NCBI GenBank assembly: GCA_036490715.1
Contig: DASXDL010000030.1
Coordinates: forward strand, 124,001 to 188,000
Direction of reading: 5' to 3'
Source: FEN-1191 sp036490715
GTDB lineage: Bacteria > Pseudomonadota > Gammaproteobacteria > Steroidobacterales > Steroidobacteraceae
Length of the DNA: 64,000 bases
Both the position numbers and the translations under genes were made by a program. Shown piece after piece: positions 33,957-42,336 of this stretch. The number at the start of each line of letters is the position of its first letter. The stretch's first letter is position 1. Under the pieces are notes generated by a model. That model saw only the letters and a program-made list of their open reading frames with translations, did no database searches and was not told where the DNA came from.

Positions 33957-34955
33957 TTAGGCTTTGAGCATCCGATACAGCACGGCCATCTGCGCCGGCA
34001 TGCGGTTGTAGGCCTGGCGCAGCACCACGCTGCGGGCGCTGTCGAGCAGCGCATCGGCGATCGCGACGTTACGCCGCACCGGCAGGCAGTGCATCAGATG
34101 GCAGTCGCCGCGGGCGGCACCGAACCAGGACTCATCCAGGCACCAGTCCTTGAGCGCGCGGCGTGCCTCGGCGTCGGCGGCCTCGTTGCCGTAATGCGCG
34201 GTGCTGCCCCATTCCTTGGCGTACACCACCTGCGCGCCGGCCAGCGCCTCGCGCCGATCGTGGGTTTCGCGCACCGAGCCGCCCGACAGCTCGGCGGCCT
34301 TACGTGCCTTGTCCATCACCGCCTCGGGCAGCGCGAAGCCTTCGGGCCTTAAGACCACTACCTGCATGCCACGCAGCGCCGCCATGTGCACGGTGGCGGC
34401 CGGCACCGCCAGCGGCAGCGCGCGCGGGTGATAGGCCCAGGTCAGAACGAAGCGCGCGTGCCGGTCCACCTTCAGTTCGTCCAGCGTCTTCCAGTCGGCC
34501 AGCGACTGGCACGGATGATTGACCGCCGATTCCAGATTGATCAGCGGCTTGTCGACCCGGCTCGCCATCGCGGCAAACTTGCTCTCACTCAGATCCGCCG
34601 CCAGATCGCGGCCATCGGCGAACGAGCGGATGCCCAGCACATCGCAGTAGGACGCCAGCACCGGCACGCCCTCGCGCGCATGTTCGGCCGCCGTGCCATC
34701 CATCACCACGGCGTCACGGGTCTCGATCTGCCAGGTGCCGCTGCCGGGGGTGATCACGAACGAGCTGCCGCCCAGGCGCGCCATGCCGCTCTGGAACGAG
34801 GCCAGCGTGCGCAGCGACGGATTCATGAACAGCAGCCCCAGCACCTTGCCGGCGAGCGCCTGCGTCTCGGGCTTTAGCTGCAGCCGCTGCGCCAGCTCGA
34901 GCAGACCAAGGATCTGTTCGCGCGAGAAGTCCGCCAGATCGACGAAGCGGCGCAT
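33957..34955 (-). CDS. argF': N-acyl-L-ornithine carbamoyltransferase (acetyl- or succinyl-)
   Basis: A 332-residue transcarbamylase of the acyl-ornithine type, not the normal ornithine type. FMNPSLRTLASFQSG is the carbamoyl-phosphate loop; INLESAVNHPCQSLADW, VLTWAYHPRALPLAVP and HCLPVRRNV match the N-acetylornithine (Xanthomonas) and N-succinylornithine (Bacteroides) enzymes. In the specificity segment VMDGTAAEH the residue aligned with Xanthomonas Glu92 and Bacteroides Pro90 is Ala90. Published mutants such as E92A turn the acetyl enzyme into a succinyl enzyme, so the substrate may be N-succinylornithine. It lies 9 bases after argD in the operon. Confidence 0.9.
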   Translation of the reverse strand: MRRFVDLADFSREQILGLLELAQRLQLKPETQALAGKVLGLLFMNPSLRTLASFQSGMARLGGSSFVITPGSGTWQIETRDAVVMDGTAAEHAREGVPVLASYCDVLGIRSFADGRDLAADLSESKFAAMASRVDKPLINLESAVNHPCQSLADWKTLDELKVDRHARFVLTWAYHPRALPLAVPAATVHMAALRGMQVVVLRPEGFALPEAVMDKARKAAELSGGSVRETHDRREALAGAQVVYAKEWGSTAHYGNEAADAEARRALKDWCLDESWFGAARGDCHLMHCLPVRRNVAIADALLDSARSVVLRQAYNRMPAQMAVLYRMLKA

Positions 34956-34964
34956 GGCTAATCG

Positions 34965-36104
34965 TCAGGCACCGATGTCGAGCAGCGCAGCGCGCAGCTG
35001 TTCGACGTGGGTGGCCTCGAGTACGAACGGCGGCAGCAGCCGCAGAATATTCGGATCGGCGCTGGTGCCGGCGAGGATGTCGCGTTGAAGCAGCGCGGCA
35101 TGGATTTCCTTGGCCGGCCGCGTGGTCTTAAGACCCAGCAGCAGACCTGCGCCCTGGTGGCCGCTCACCGGTCCGACGATGCAGCGGCTCTGGATCAGCG
35201 CCGACATGCTGCGCACCCGCTCGAGCAGCCCCTCGGACTCGATCGCCTCGATCACGGCCTCGATCACCGCGCAGGCCATCGGTCCGCCGCCGAAGGTGGT
35301 GCCCAGTGCATCGAGCTTCAGAGCCGCCGTAACGCGCGGCGCCATCAGCAGCGCGGCACACGGGAAGCCTGAGCCGAGCGCCTTGGCGGTCGTGATCATG
35401 TCCGGGGCCACGCCGTAGAGCCCGGAGGCGAATGGCTGGCCGGCGCGGCCCATGCCGCACTGGACCTCATCGCAGATCAGAAGCGCACCGACCTGATCGC
35501 AGCGTGCGCGCAGCGCCTGCATAAACGGTGCGCCCAGGTCGAAGGCGCCGCCACCCACACCCTGCACCGGCTCGACCATCACGGCCGCGGTGTGATCGCC
35601 GATCAGGCGCGCGATCGCGGCATGATCGCGCCGTGGGATGAAATCCACCTCGAACGGCGTGCGCGGAAAGCCATACCACTTGGACTTCGCGCCCCAGGTC
35701 AGGGCGCCGGCCGCCGCGGTGCGGCCGTGGAAGCCGTGCTCGATCGCCACCACCTGCGGCCGGCGGGTGAGCGTGAACGCCATCTTCAGCGCGTTCTCGT
35801 TGGCCTCGGCACCGCTATTGACGAAGAACACGCTGTTGAAATCCAGCGCCGAGAATCGGATCAGCCGCTCGGCGGCCCGCACCCGCACCGGCAGCGGCAC
35901 GGCGTTACTCTGGAAGCTCAGCTGCCGGGCCTGCTCGATCAGCGCGCTGGTCCAGAGCGGATGCCCGTAGCCGAGCGCTGCGACCGCATGGCCGCCGTAC
36001 AGATCAAGCACGCGCCGGCCATCGCGGGTGTAGAGCCACACGCCCTCACCGCGCTCCACCGGCAGCGGATATTGCGCAAATACTGGCGCCAGAAAGTCTT
36101 GCAT
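34965..36104 (-). CDS. argD: Acetylornithine/succinylornithine aminotransferase
   Basis: A 379-residue PLP class III aminotransferase: LYGGHAVAALGYGHP near the start, NSGAEANENALKMAFTLTRR for phosphate binding, LICDEVQCGMGRAG and the PLP lysine in TTAKALGSGFPCAA. It interconverts N-acyl-glutamate semialdehyde and N-acyl-ornithine. The start is ATG 36104, which overlaps the argC stop as TGATG; a longer reading to 36173 is unlikely. Confidence 0.95.
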   Translation of the reverse strand: MQDFLAPVFAQYPLPVERGEGVWLYTRDGRRVLDLYGGHAVAALGYGHPLWTSALIEQARQLSFQSNAVPLPVRVRAAERLIRFSALDFNSVFFVNSGAEANENALKMAFTLTRRPQVVAIEHGFHGRTAAAGALTWGAKSKWYGFPRTPFEVDFIPRRDHAAIARLIGDHTAAVMVEPVQGVGGGAFDLGAPFMQALRARCDQVGALLICDEVQCGMGRAGQPFASGLYGVAPDMITTAKALGSGFPCAALLMAPRVTAALKLDALGTTFGGGPMACAVIEAVIEAIESEGLLERVRSMSALIQSRCIVGPVSGHQGAGLLLGLKTTRPAKEIHAALLQRDILAGTSADPNILRLLPPFVLEATHVEQLRAALLDIGA

Positions 36105-37165
36105 CAGGTCCACCCCGCGGCGGGCGCGGTAAGGCCGGTGGTCTCCGGCAGTCGGTACAGGCGGTTCATCCACTGCACCGCGCCGCCGGCGGCGCCCTTG
36201 TTAAGGTTATCGATCGCGCACATCACCGCCACGGTGCGGCCATCAGTGGCCGCTGACAGCCGCGCGTAGTTGCTGCCGGCGACATCCTTGATGCGCGGCG
36301 GCGCGTCGGTCACGCGCACGAACGGCGCGCGCGCGTAGTACTCGCGCAGTGCGCCGATGACTTCCGGGGTCTCCATCGGTCTGACCAGGGTCGCCTGCAC
36401 CGTGGCGTGAATGCCGCGGGCGAACGGTCCGGAGTGCGGCACGAACGACAGCTGCGGCTCGACCCCGCTCGCCGCCAGTGCGCAGGCGCGAATCTCCGGC
36501 GCATGCCGGTGCGACAGCGCGCTGTACGCGTACAGGTCGCTGTGACGCAGCGGATGGTGCGTGCCATCGACCGGCTTGCGGCCCGAGCCGGTGCTGCCGG
36601 TCACGGCGGTGACGAACAGCTCTGGGGTGACCAGCTGCAGTGCCAGCAACGGCACGCTCGCCAGCAGCACCGCGGTGGCAAAGCAGCCCGGGTGCGCCAC
36701 GTGCGCGGTCTCAACCTGCGCCAGGTGTTCCGGCACCGCGCAGCTGAACGAGCTGATGCGCGCGGGCGCCGGATGCGCATGGTGGTACACCGCCTCGTAG
36801 GCCGCGGCCGTGGCGTAGCGATAGTCGGCCGAAATATCCACCACGTGGACGCTGTGGCCGGCGGCTTCCGCCCGGCGCAGCAGCGCATCGATCAAGCCCG
36901 CGGCCGCGCCGTGCGGGGCCGCAGAAAAAATCGCCGTGTTGGGTTCGCGCGCGATGATGGCCTCGATCTGGGCCTGCGACTGGAAGGTCTCCTCGGGATA
37001 GACGCTGGCCAGGTGACTGAACGACTGCGCCACCGGCTCGCCCGGGCGGCTGTCGGACAGGATGCCCGCGAGCGTGAAGTTCGGATGCGCCGACAGCAGC
37101 CGCAGCAGTTCGCCGGCGACGTAGCCGCTGCCGCCGAGCACCACGGTCGGGATCTGCGCACTCAT
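36104..37165 (-). CDS. argC: N-acyl-gamma-glutamyl-phosphate reductase
   Basis: A 353-residue NADP-dependent reductase. VVLGGSGYVAGELLRLLSAH is the Rossmann start; the catalytic Cys is in HPGCFATAVL, followed by GSTGSGRKPVDGTHH. It makes N-acyl-glutamate semialdehyde from the phosphate formed by ArgB. It overlaps both neighbours by a base or so, in an operon with argG, the P-loop gene and argD. Confidence 0.95.
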   Translation of the reverse strand: MSAQIPTVVLGGSGYVAGELLRLLSAHPNFTLAGILSDSRPGEPVAQSFSHLASVYPEETFQSQAQIEAIIAREPNTAIFSAAPHGAAAGLIDALLRRAEAAGHSVHVVDISADYRYATAAAYEAVYHHAHPAPARISSFSCAVPEHLAQVETAHVAHPGCFATAVLLASVPLLALQLVTPELFVTAVTGSTGSGRKPVDGTHHPLRHSDLYAYSALSHRHAPEIRACALAASGVEPQLSFVPHSGPFARGIHATVQATLVRPMETPEVIGALREYYARAPFVRVTDAPPRIKDVAGSNYARLSAATDGRTVAVMCAIDNLNKGAAGGAVQWMNRLYRLPETTGLTAPAAGWT

Positions 37166-38247
37166 CAGTCGAACGCGCCGGCGGCCTGACGCGCGACCCC
37201 GGCAATGCCGATCGAGGCGATCACGTGATCGCCGAGCGCGGCCGCGTCCGACAGCGCGTTGAAGGCCGCGACCTTCATCTGCTGCTGGATGATTTCGACG
37301 CCGACCTGGTTGTCGGTCGATGGCCCGGTGACCACGCAGGGCTCGATCTCGAAGCGCTCGCGCAGCAGCTTGACCCCGCCCCAGGCCGCGACCGGGTCGT
37401 TGGCCGACAGCACCACGCTGGTGAGCGCGCGACGGATATCGCCGCAGTGGAGGATCGCATCTACCCCGTAGGTACCGAGCAGGCCGTCGCCGAGCTCGAA
37501 CACGATCGCGTCCGGGCGACTGGCCGCCAGCTCGGTCAGCATGGTGCGGGTGAGCGCCGGTCCGGTGCGGGCACTGGTGGTGACCACGCCCAGATCGGTG
37601 AAGATCATGGTGCGGCGGGCGCCGGCGTCCTCGAATGCCAGGATGTCACGCCGCAGCGATACGCCGGTGGCCTTGAAGGCGTCGACGATGAGGCCGCGAT
37701 GGCGCATGCGGCCGACGATGGCCGCGGCCGCGGCGGTCTTGCCGGCCTCCATGCAGGTGCCGGCCAGCGCCACCACCGGCACGCCGCCCGCGTCGAGTGC
37801 GGCATTGAAATCCAGCGGCCGAAAGCCGACCCGGGCCGGCACGCCGATGCGCTCGCCCAGATACGGGAACTGCAGTACCACGCCGAGCACGCGGCAGTCG
37901 AACGGCTTGCCCTTGTCGGGCGTGGCCGAGTCACAGATGCCCATGACGCCGCCGATGTTGAGCAGCTGCACGATGTCGTCGGGCTTGAGCGACTCGGGCA
38001 CGTGGCCGGAATAGCCGAACAGCGCCCGGCGTGGCCCCAGTGCCCCGACCACGATGTCGCCCTTGCTGACCTTGGCCATGCGGCCGCTGGCCAGCTCCAG
38101 GGTGTTGTAGGTCGACTTGTTGGTCAGCACCTCGGCGACGATCACCACGCCTTCCTCGGACGGGATGTCGCTCGACAGGCGCAGTTCGGCGCTGAGCGCG
38201 CAGGCCTGGGTCACCGAGGCGATCTTGTCGACGATCACGGTCTTCAT
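37165..38247 (-). CDS. Unassigned P-loop protein embedded in the arginine operon
   Basis: A 360-residue soluble protein. The first 120 residues look beta-rich (EEGVVIVAEVLTNKSTYNTL, GDIVVGALGPRRALFGYSGH). A Walker A motif, GTCMEAGKT, lies near residue 175 in VVALAGTCMEAGKTAAAAAI, followed by RGLIVDAFKATGVSLRRDIL and FELGDGLLGTYGVD, recalling MobB/BioD-type SIMIBI NTPases. It overlaps argG by 4 bases and abuts argC, so it must be made with arginine enzymes. I do not recognise a known arginine enzyme; argE and argA are not in this operon. Role unknown. Confidence 0.85.
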   Translation of the reverse strand: MKTVIVDKIASVTQACALSAELRLSSDIPSEEGVVIVAEVLTNKSTYNTLELASGRMAKVSKGDIVVGALGPRRALFGYSGHVPESLKPDDIVQLLNIGGVMGICDSATPDKGKPFDCRVLGVVLQFPYLGERIGVPARVGFRPLDFNAALDAGGVPVVALAGTCMEAGKTAAAAAIVGRMRHRGLIVDAFKATGVSLRRDILAFEDAGARRTMIFTDLGVVTTSARTGPALTRTMLTELAASRPDAIVFELGDGLLGTYGVDAILHCGDIRRALTSVVLSANDPVAAWGGVKLLRERFEIEPCVVTGPSTDNQVGVEIIQQQMKVAAFNALSDAAALGDHVIASIGIAGVARQAAGAFD

Positions 38248-39476
38248 GGCGATGGCTTCCCGGCTTCACCGGCGCGGCGGTGGAACACACCCGGCAGAGC
38301 GACGATCTTGGAGAAGCCGAGCGCGTCGATCGGGCTCCACTCACCGACGCTCTCGCCGTAGACACCGCGCGAGGCGGCCATCAGCGAGTACGGCGATTCG
38401 ACGCCCTCGACGAACAGCGAGCCCGGCTGCATCAGCACCTGCACCTCGCCGCTGACGCGCGCCTGGGAGGACAGCAGCAGCGCCTCGATGTCGCGGCACA
38501 CCGGGTCGAGCAGCTGGCCTTCGTGCACCAGGTCGCCGTAGGGCTGGGCCACCAGCTCCTTGATGCGCTGCTGGCGCGCAGTCAGCACCAGCTTTTCCAG
38601 TTCGCGATGCGCGCTCAGCAGCACTTCAGCCGCCGGCGCCTCGAACGCCACCCGGCCCTTGGTCCCGATGATGGTGTCGCCCAGATGAATGCCGCGACCG
38701 ATGCCAAAGCGCGCCGCCACGCTCTCGAGCTGTTCAATCAGCTCGACCGGCGACAGCAACTTGCCATCCAGAGCGACCGGGATGCCGTGTTCGAAGCCAA
38801 TGCGGTGGCGTTCGGGAGCGCGCGGCTTGCTGAAGGCTTCGCGCGACAGCACCCAGGCCTCGTCCGGGATGCTGCCTTTCGAATTCAAGGTCTCCTTGCC
38901 GCCGATGGTCACGCCCCACAGGCCGCGGTTGATCGAATAGGCAGCGCCGAACGGCGGCACCGGCAACGAGCGCTGCTGCAGGTACTCGAGCTCTTCGGCG
39001 CGCTTGAAGGCGCGATCGCGGATCGGCGCCAGCACCTCAAGTTCCGGTGCCAGCGTGCGCAGCGCTACCTCGAATCGCACCTGGTCATTGCCGGCGGCAG
39101 TGCAGCCGTGCGCGATCATGTGGGTGCCCAGCTGGCGCGCCATGCGGGCGATGGTCTGCGCCTGCATGACCCGCTCGGCGCCCACGCACAGCGGGTACAG
39201 GCCGCCGCGCTTGACGTTGCCCATGATCAGAAAGCGCAGCACCTGCTCGAAATAATCGGCGCGCGCATCAACCTGGTGATGCTCGAGCGCGCCGAGCGCG
39301 CGCGAGCGCTCGCGCAGCTGCCGCGCGGCCTCGGCATCGATGCCGCCGGTGTCGACGGTGACCGTGATCACCGGCCGCTGGTGGTTCTCGGCCACCCACG
39401 GCACCAGGAACGATGTGTCCAGCCCGCCGGAATAGGCGAGCACGATCGGCGAAGCCGCTGGCGTCGAGGTCGTCAT
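38244..39476 (-). CDS. argG: Argininosuccinate synthase
   Basis: A 410-residue enzyme joining citrulline and aspartate with ATP. The N-type pyrophosphatase loop is LAYSGGLDTSFLVPW; TAAGNDQVRFE and YSINRGLWGVTIGG follow, typical of ArgG. Start MTTSTPAASPIVLAYSGG. It is the first enzyme gene after argR (10 bases) and should be under ArgR control through the ARG boxes upstream of argR. Confidence 0.95.
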   Translation of the reverse strand: MTTSTPAASPIVLAYSGGLDTSFLVPWVAENHQRPVITVTVDTGGIDAEAARQLRERSRALGALEHHQVDARADYFEQVLRFLIMGNVKRGGLYPLCVGAERVMQAQTIARMARQLGTHMIAHGCTAAGNDQVRFEVALRTLAPELEVLAPIRDRAFKRAEELEYLQQRSLPVPPFGAAYSINRGLWGVTIGGKETLNSKGSIPDEAWVLSREAFSKPRAPERHRIGFEHGIPVALDGKLLSPVELIEQLESVAARFGIGRGIHLGDTIIGTKGRVAFEAPAAEVLLSAHRELEKLVLTARQQRIKELVAQPYGDLVHEGQLLDPVCRDIEALLLSSQARVSGEVQVLMQPGSLFVEGVESPYSLMAASRGVYGESVGEWSPIDALGFSKIVALPGVFHRRAGEAGKPSP

Positions 39477-39486
39477 GGGGTGCTTG

Positions 39487-39939
39487 CTAGCTACTGAAGA
39501 CGGAGTTCAGCCGCTCGATCAGACGGCGCTGGCCGCGGCCGTCGCTCGTGGCAATAAAAATAGTGTCATCGCCGGAGACGGTGCCGACCACTTCGGGCCA
39601 TTCGGCCTTGTCGACCGCCACCGCGACGCTGCCGGCCGCGCCGATGCTGGTCTTGACGATCGTCAGCGAGGCGCCGGCCGGTTTTACCGCGCGTACGAAC
39701 TGTGACAGGGCGCCGAAGTCGCCGTTGGCGCGCGAGATCTCATCCGGCGGCACCAGGTAGCGACCACCGGCCTTGAGCACGCCGAGCTCGCGCAGATCGC
39801 GGCTGACCGAGGACTGATTGACGTCGAAGCCGTCCCGCCGCAGCAATTGCGCCAGGTCGCTTTGCCGGTGCACGACCCCACCGCGCAGGATGCGCAGGAT
39901 GGCGTTGCGGCGTTCGAGCTGTTGGCGGTCGGTCAGCAT
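39487..39939 (-). CDS. argR: Arginine repressor
   Basis: A 150-residue ArgR. The N-terminal winged helix has HRQSDLAQLLRRDGFDVNQS with SSVSRDLRELGV; the C-terminal domain includes VGTVSGDDTIFIATSD, whose GDD(T/N) segment binds arginine and hexamerises the protein. It represses arginine biosynthesis when arginine is present. It heads the operon with argG, so it is autoregulated with its targets. Confidence 0.94.
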   Translation of the reverse strand: MLTDRQQLERRNAILRILRGGVVHRQSDLAQLLRRDGFDVNQSSVSRDLRELGVLKAGGRYLVPPDEISRANGDFGALSQFVRAVKPAGASLTIVKTSIGAAGSVAVAVDKAEWPEVVGTVSGDDTIFIATSDGRGQRRLIERLNSVFSS

Positions 39940-39947
39940 ATCGGCTC

Positions 39948-39984
39948 ATGCATAAAGTACCAAAAGTATGCATAAAAATGCGGG
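39948..39984 (-). promoter_or_regulatory. Tandem ARG boxes
   Basis: ATGCATAAA occurs at 39948 and again at 39968, exactly 20 bases apart. The second copy extends to TATGCATAAAAATGCGGG (39967-39984) with the GCAT-AAAA-ATGC palindrome of an ARG box. Two boxes on the same face of the helix are the normal ArgR hexamer target, and 2-bp separation fits argR operators. Confidence 0.72.
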
Positions 39985-39993
39985 GGCTGGCAA
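39965..39993 (-). promoter_or_regulatory. argR operon promoter overlapping the ARG boxes
   Basis: On the minus strand, TTGCCA (39988-39993) and CATACT (39965-39970) are separated by 17 bases, a plausible sigma-70 promoter. The -10 box and spacer lie within the ARG boxes, so arginine-bound ArgR would block polymerase. Confidence 0.5.
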
Positions 39994-40094
39994 GCATTGG
40001 GTCGCACTTTCGGGGGCAGACTGCTTCAGTTATCTTTCTTACATACACGCGCGATAGCATTTTCGATCGCGCCAACACAAAAGAGGGGAGCGTC

Positions 40095-41246
40095 ATGGCA
40101 CAGGGATCCATTCACGGCCGGTTCGTCTGGCAGGAACTGATGACCGGGGATACCGCGGCCGCGGCGGCGTTCTACTCCAGGGTGGTCGGCTGGCACACGA
40201 TGCCGTCCGCCGCCGACCCGACCTACACCCAGTTTGGCCTGGGGGGCGGCTACTACGCCGGCATGATGAAGCTGCCCGAAGATGCCCGCGCCGCCGGTGC
40301 CAAGCCGCAGTGGCTGCCGTACATCGGCGTGGCCGACGTCGAGGCCAGCGCCGCGGCCGCCGAGCGCCAGGGCGGCTACGTCAAGAAGCCGGGCGCCGAC
40401 ATCCCGACCATCGGCCGATTCGCCATCCTGAGCGACCCGCAGGGGGCCACGTTCGCGATCTTCAAGCCGGTTCAGGCTGGCATGGGCGCGCCGAGCGAGG
40501 CGCCGCTGGGCAGCTTCGCCTGGCTGGAGCTGGCGACCACCAATAACGAGGCGGCGTTCGACTTTTACAGCAAGCTGTTCGGCTGGCAGGCCATGCAGCG
40601 CATGGACATGGGTCCGCAAGGGACGTATCTGATCTTCGGTGCCGACGGGGTGCAGCGCGGTGGCATGTACCACATGAACCAGGAGCGCTCCTCGACCCCG
40701 TACTGGCTGCCGTACGCGTCGGTCGCCAGCGCCGATGTCGCCGGGGCCGCCGCGACCGCCGCCGGCGGCCGGATCGTGGTCGGGCCGATGGACGTGCCGG
40801 GCGGCGGGCGCATCGTGCAGTTCATGGATCCAAGCGGCGCCCTGTTTGCGGCGCACTCAGCCGGCAAACCGGCTGCCAAGCCGGCGGCTGCTCCCAAGCC
40901 TGCGCCGCCCAAGCCCGCGGCGCCGAAACCTGCGGCCGCGAGCCCGACGGCGACGCCGAGCGCGTCGGCTGCCAAGCCCGCGGCCCCAAGGCCCGCGGCG
41001 GCCAAACCGGCCGCACCCAAGCCAGCCGCGGCGCCGAAGAAGGCCGCGGCCCGCAAGAGCGCGAAAAAGAAGCCCGCTGCCAAGAAGAAGGCCACGCCTA
41101 AGCGCAAGTCCGCCAAGAAAAAAGTGGCGCGCAAGAGCGCGGCGCGCTCGGCCCGCAAACCGGCCCGCAAGGCGGCCGCCAAGAAGCGCAGCGCCAAGCG
41201 CCGCCCGGCCAAGAAGCGCGGGGGCAAGGCTCGCCGCAAGAAATAA
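40095..41246 (+). CDS. Double VOC (glyoxalase-like) protein with histone-H1-like tail
   Basis: A 383-residue protein. Two VOC/glyoxalase-like modules are seen: one starting GRFVWQELMTGDTAAAAAFY and a second starting GSFAWLELATTNNEAAFDFY, each ending near VQFMDPSGALFAAH or its equivalent. From about residue 255 the chain becomes Lys/Ala/Pro-rich with repeats such as KPAAPKPAA, then KSAKKKPAAKKK and RKPARKAAAKKR, like histone H1 C-termini. This tail should bind DNA or other polyanions. ATG 40095 follows GAGGGGAG. The fusion is unusual. Confidence 0.9.
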   Translation: MAQGSIHGRFVWQELMTGDTAAAAAFYSRVVGWHTMPSAADPTYTQFGLGGGYYAGMMKLPEDARAAGAKPQWLPYIGVADVEASAAAAERQGGYVKKPGADIPTIGRFAILSDPQGATFAIFKPVQAGMGAPSEAPLGSFAWLELATTNNEAAFDFYSKLFGWQAMQRMDMGPQGTYLIFGADGVQRGGMYHMNQERSSTPYWLPYASVASADVAGAAATAAGGRIVVGPMDVPGGGRIVQFMDPSGALFAAHSAGKPAAKPAAAPKPAPPKPAAPKPAAASPTATPSASAAKPAAPRPAAAKPAAPKPAAAPKKAAARKSAKKKPAAKKKATPKRKSAKKKVARKSAARSARKPARKAAAKKRSAKRRPAKKRGGKARRKK

Positions 41247-41268
41247 GCGCGGCGGCAACGCCCCGTCC

Positions 41269-42165
41269 TTAAGGCGGGTGCTCCTGCAGCCAGGACTCGA
41301 TCAGCCGCCGTGCGATGGTGTACGGCGGCGGCAGCGCCTTTTCCTCGGCGCCGCGCAGTTCATCGAGCTTGAACCAGCGTGCATCCTCGAGCTCGCCATC
41401 CAGCTGCACCGGTGCGCGGCGCGCGCGGGCGCGAAACGCCAGCATCAGTGAGGCCGGAAACGGCCACGGCTGTGAGCCAAAATAGTGCACCTCGGTCACG
41501 ATCGCGCCGGTCTCCTCGGCCACCTCACGCGCCACCGCCTGCTCCAGGTTCTCTCCGACCTCGACGAATCCCGCCAACGCCGAGTAGCGACCCTGCGCCC
41601 AGCTTGCCTGCCGTCCCAGCAGGGCCTGATCATCATCGGTCACCAGCACGATGATCGCCGGGTCAATCCGAGGGAAGAACTCGGCGCCACAGGCGCTGCG
41701 GGTGCAGGCCATGACATGGCCGGCGCTGCGCGCCTCGGTCGGCGCGCCGCAGACACCGCAGTGGCGGTGGCGCGAGCGCCACACGATCAGTGCCCGGGCG
41801 TACACCAGCAGCTGCGCTTCATCCTCGGGCAGCAATGCGATCACCGAGCGCAGCTCCTCGAAATGGGCGCCGGCGACCGTGGCCGCCTGATCCGCCGGTA
41901 GATCCACCAGCACGCAGCGCTGACCGTTAAACCAGCCGAGCAGTAGCAGTTGCGAGCGCTCGGCCGCACCAATCACTGCATGCTCGGAGCCCAGGAACGC
42001 GATCTGCATGCGTGGCTCGCGCCGGACCAGATGCGTGGTACCGCAGGACACCAGGAAGCGCGTGGCAGCTGAGCTCAGCGCCGCATCGATCCACCCGGGC
42101 TCCTCCCGTGCCTCCGGTCGTCGCTGGAGCGAGGTGGCGGCGGGCGGGACGGTCGGGGCGCTCAT
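41269..42165 (-). CDS. nudC: NADH pyrophosphatase / NAD-decapping Nudix hydrolase
   Basis: A 298-residue Nudix enzyme. The zinc motif has HCGVCGAPTE and ACTRSACGAEFFPR; the Nudix box is GFVEVGENLEQAVAREVAEE, followed by the NudC signature SQPWPFPASLM. It cleaves NAD(H) to nicotinamide mononucleotide and AMP and can remove NAD caps from RNA. Single gene, convergent with the VOC protein gene. Confidence 0.93.
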   Translation of the reverse strand: MSAPTVPPAATSLQRRPEAREEPGWIDAALSSAATRFLVSCGTTHLVRREPRMQIAFLGSEHAVIGAAERSQLLLLGWFNGQRCVLVDLPADQAATVAGAHFEELRSVIALLPEDEAQLLVYARALIVWRSRHRHCGVCGAPTEARSAGHVMACTRSACGAEFFPRIDPAIIVLVTDDDQALLGRQASWAQGRYSALAGFVEVGENLEQAVAREVAEETGAIVTEVHYFGSQPWPFPASLMLAFRARARRAPVQLDGELEDARWFKLDELRGAEEKALPPPYTIARRLIESWLQEHPP

Positions 42166-42336
42166 AAGCGGCAGTCTTGCAGACCCTGGCGCGCGCCGGC
42201 AACTGAAGCTCTATCGGCGCTGCGCCGATTGCGAGCATTGGGGTCCGCGTCAATAATCGGGCGGCCGTCCACGAGCGCTGACCCCAGGCGCGCCGCCCAG
42301 GCCGTGGACGCCAATCACGACGGGAGATTTGCGGTG

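Noticed and set aside
38280..39497. A 405-residue plus-strand open frame
   Set aside because: Antisense to argG, with no conserved motif.
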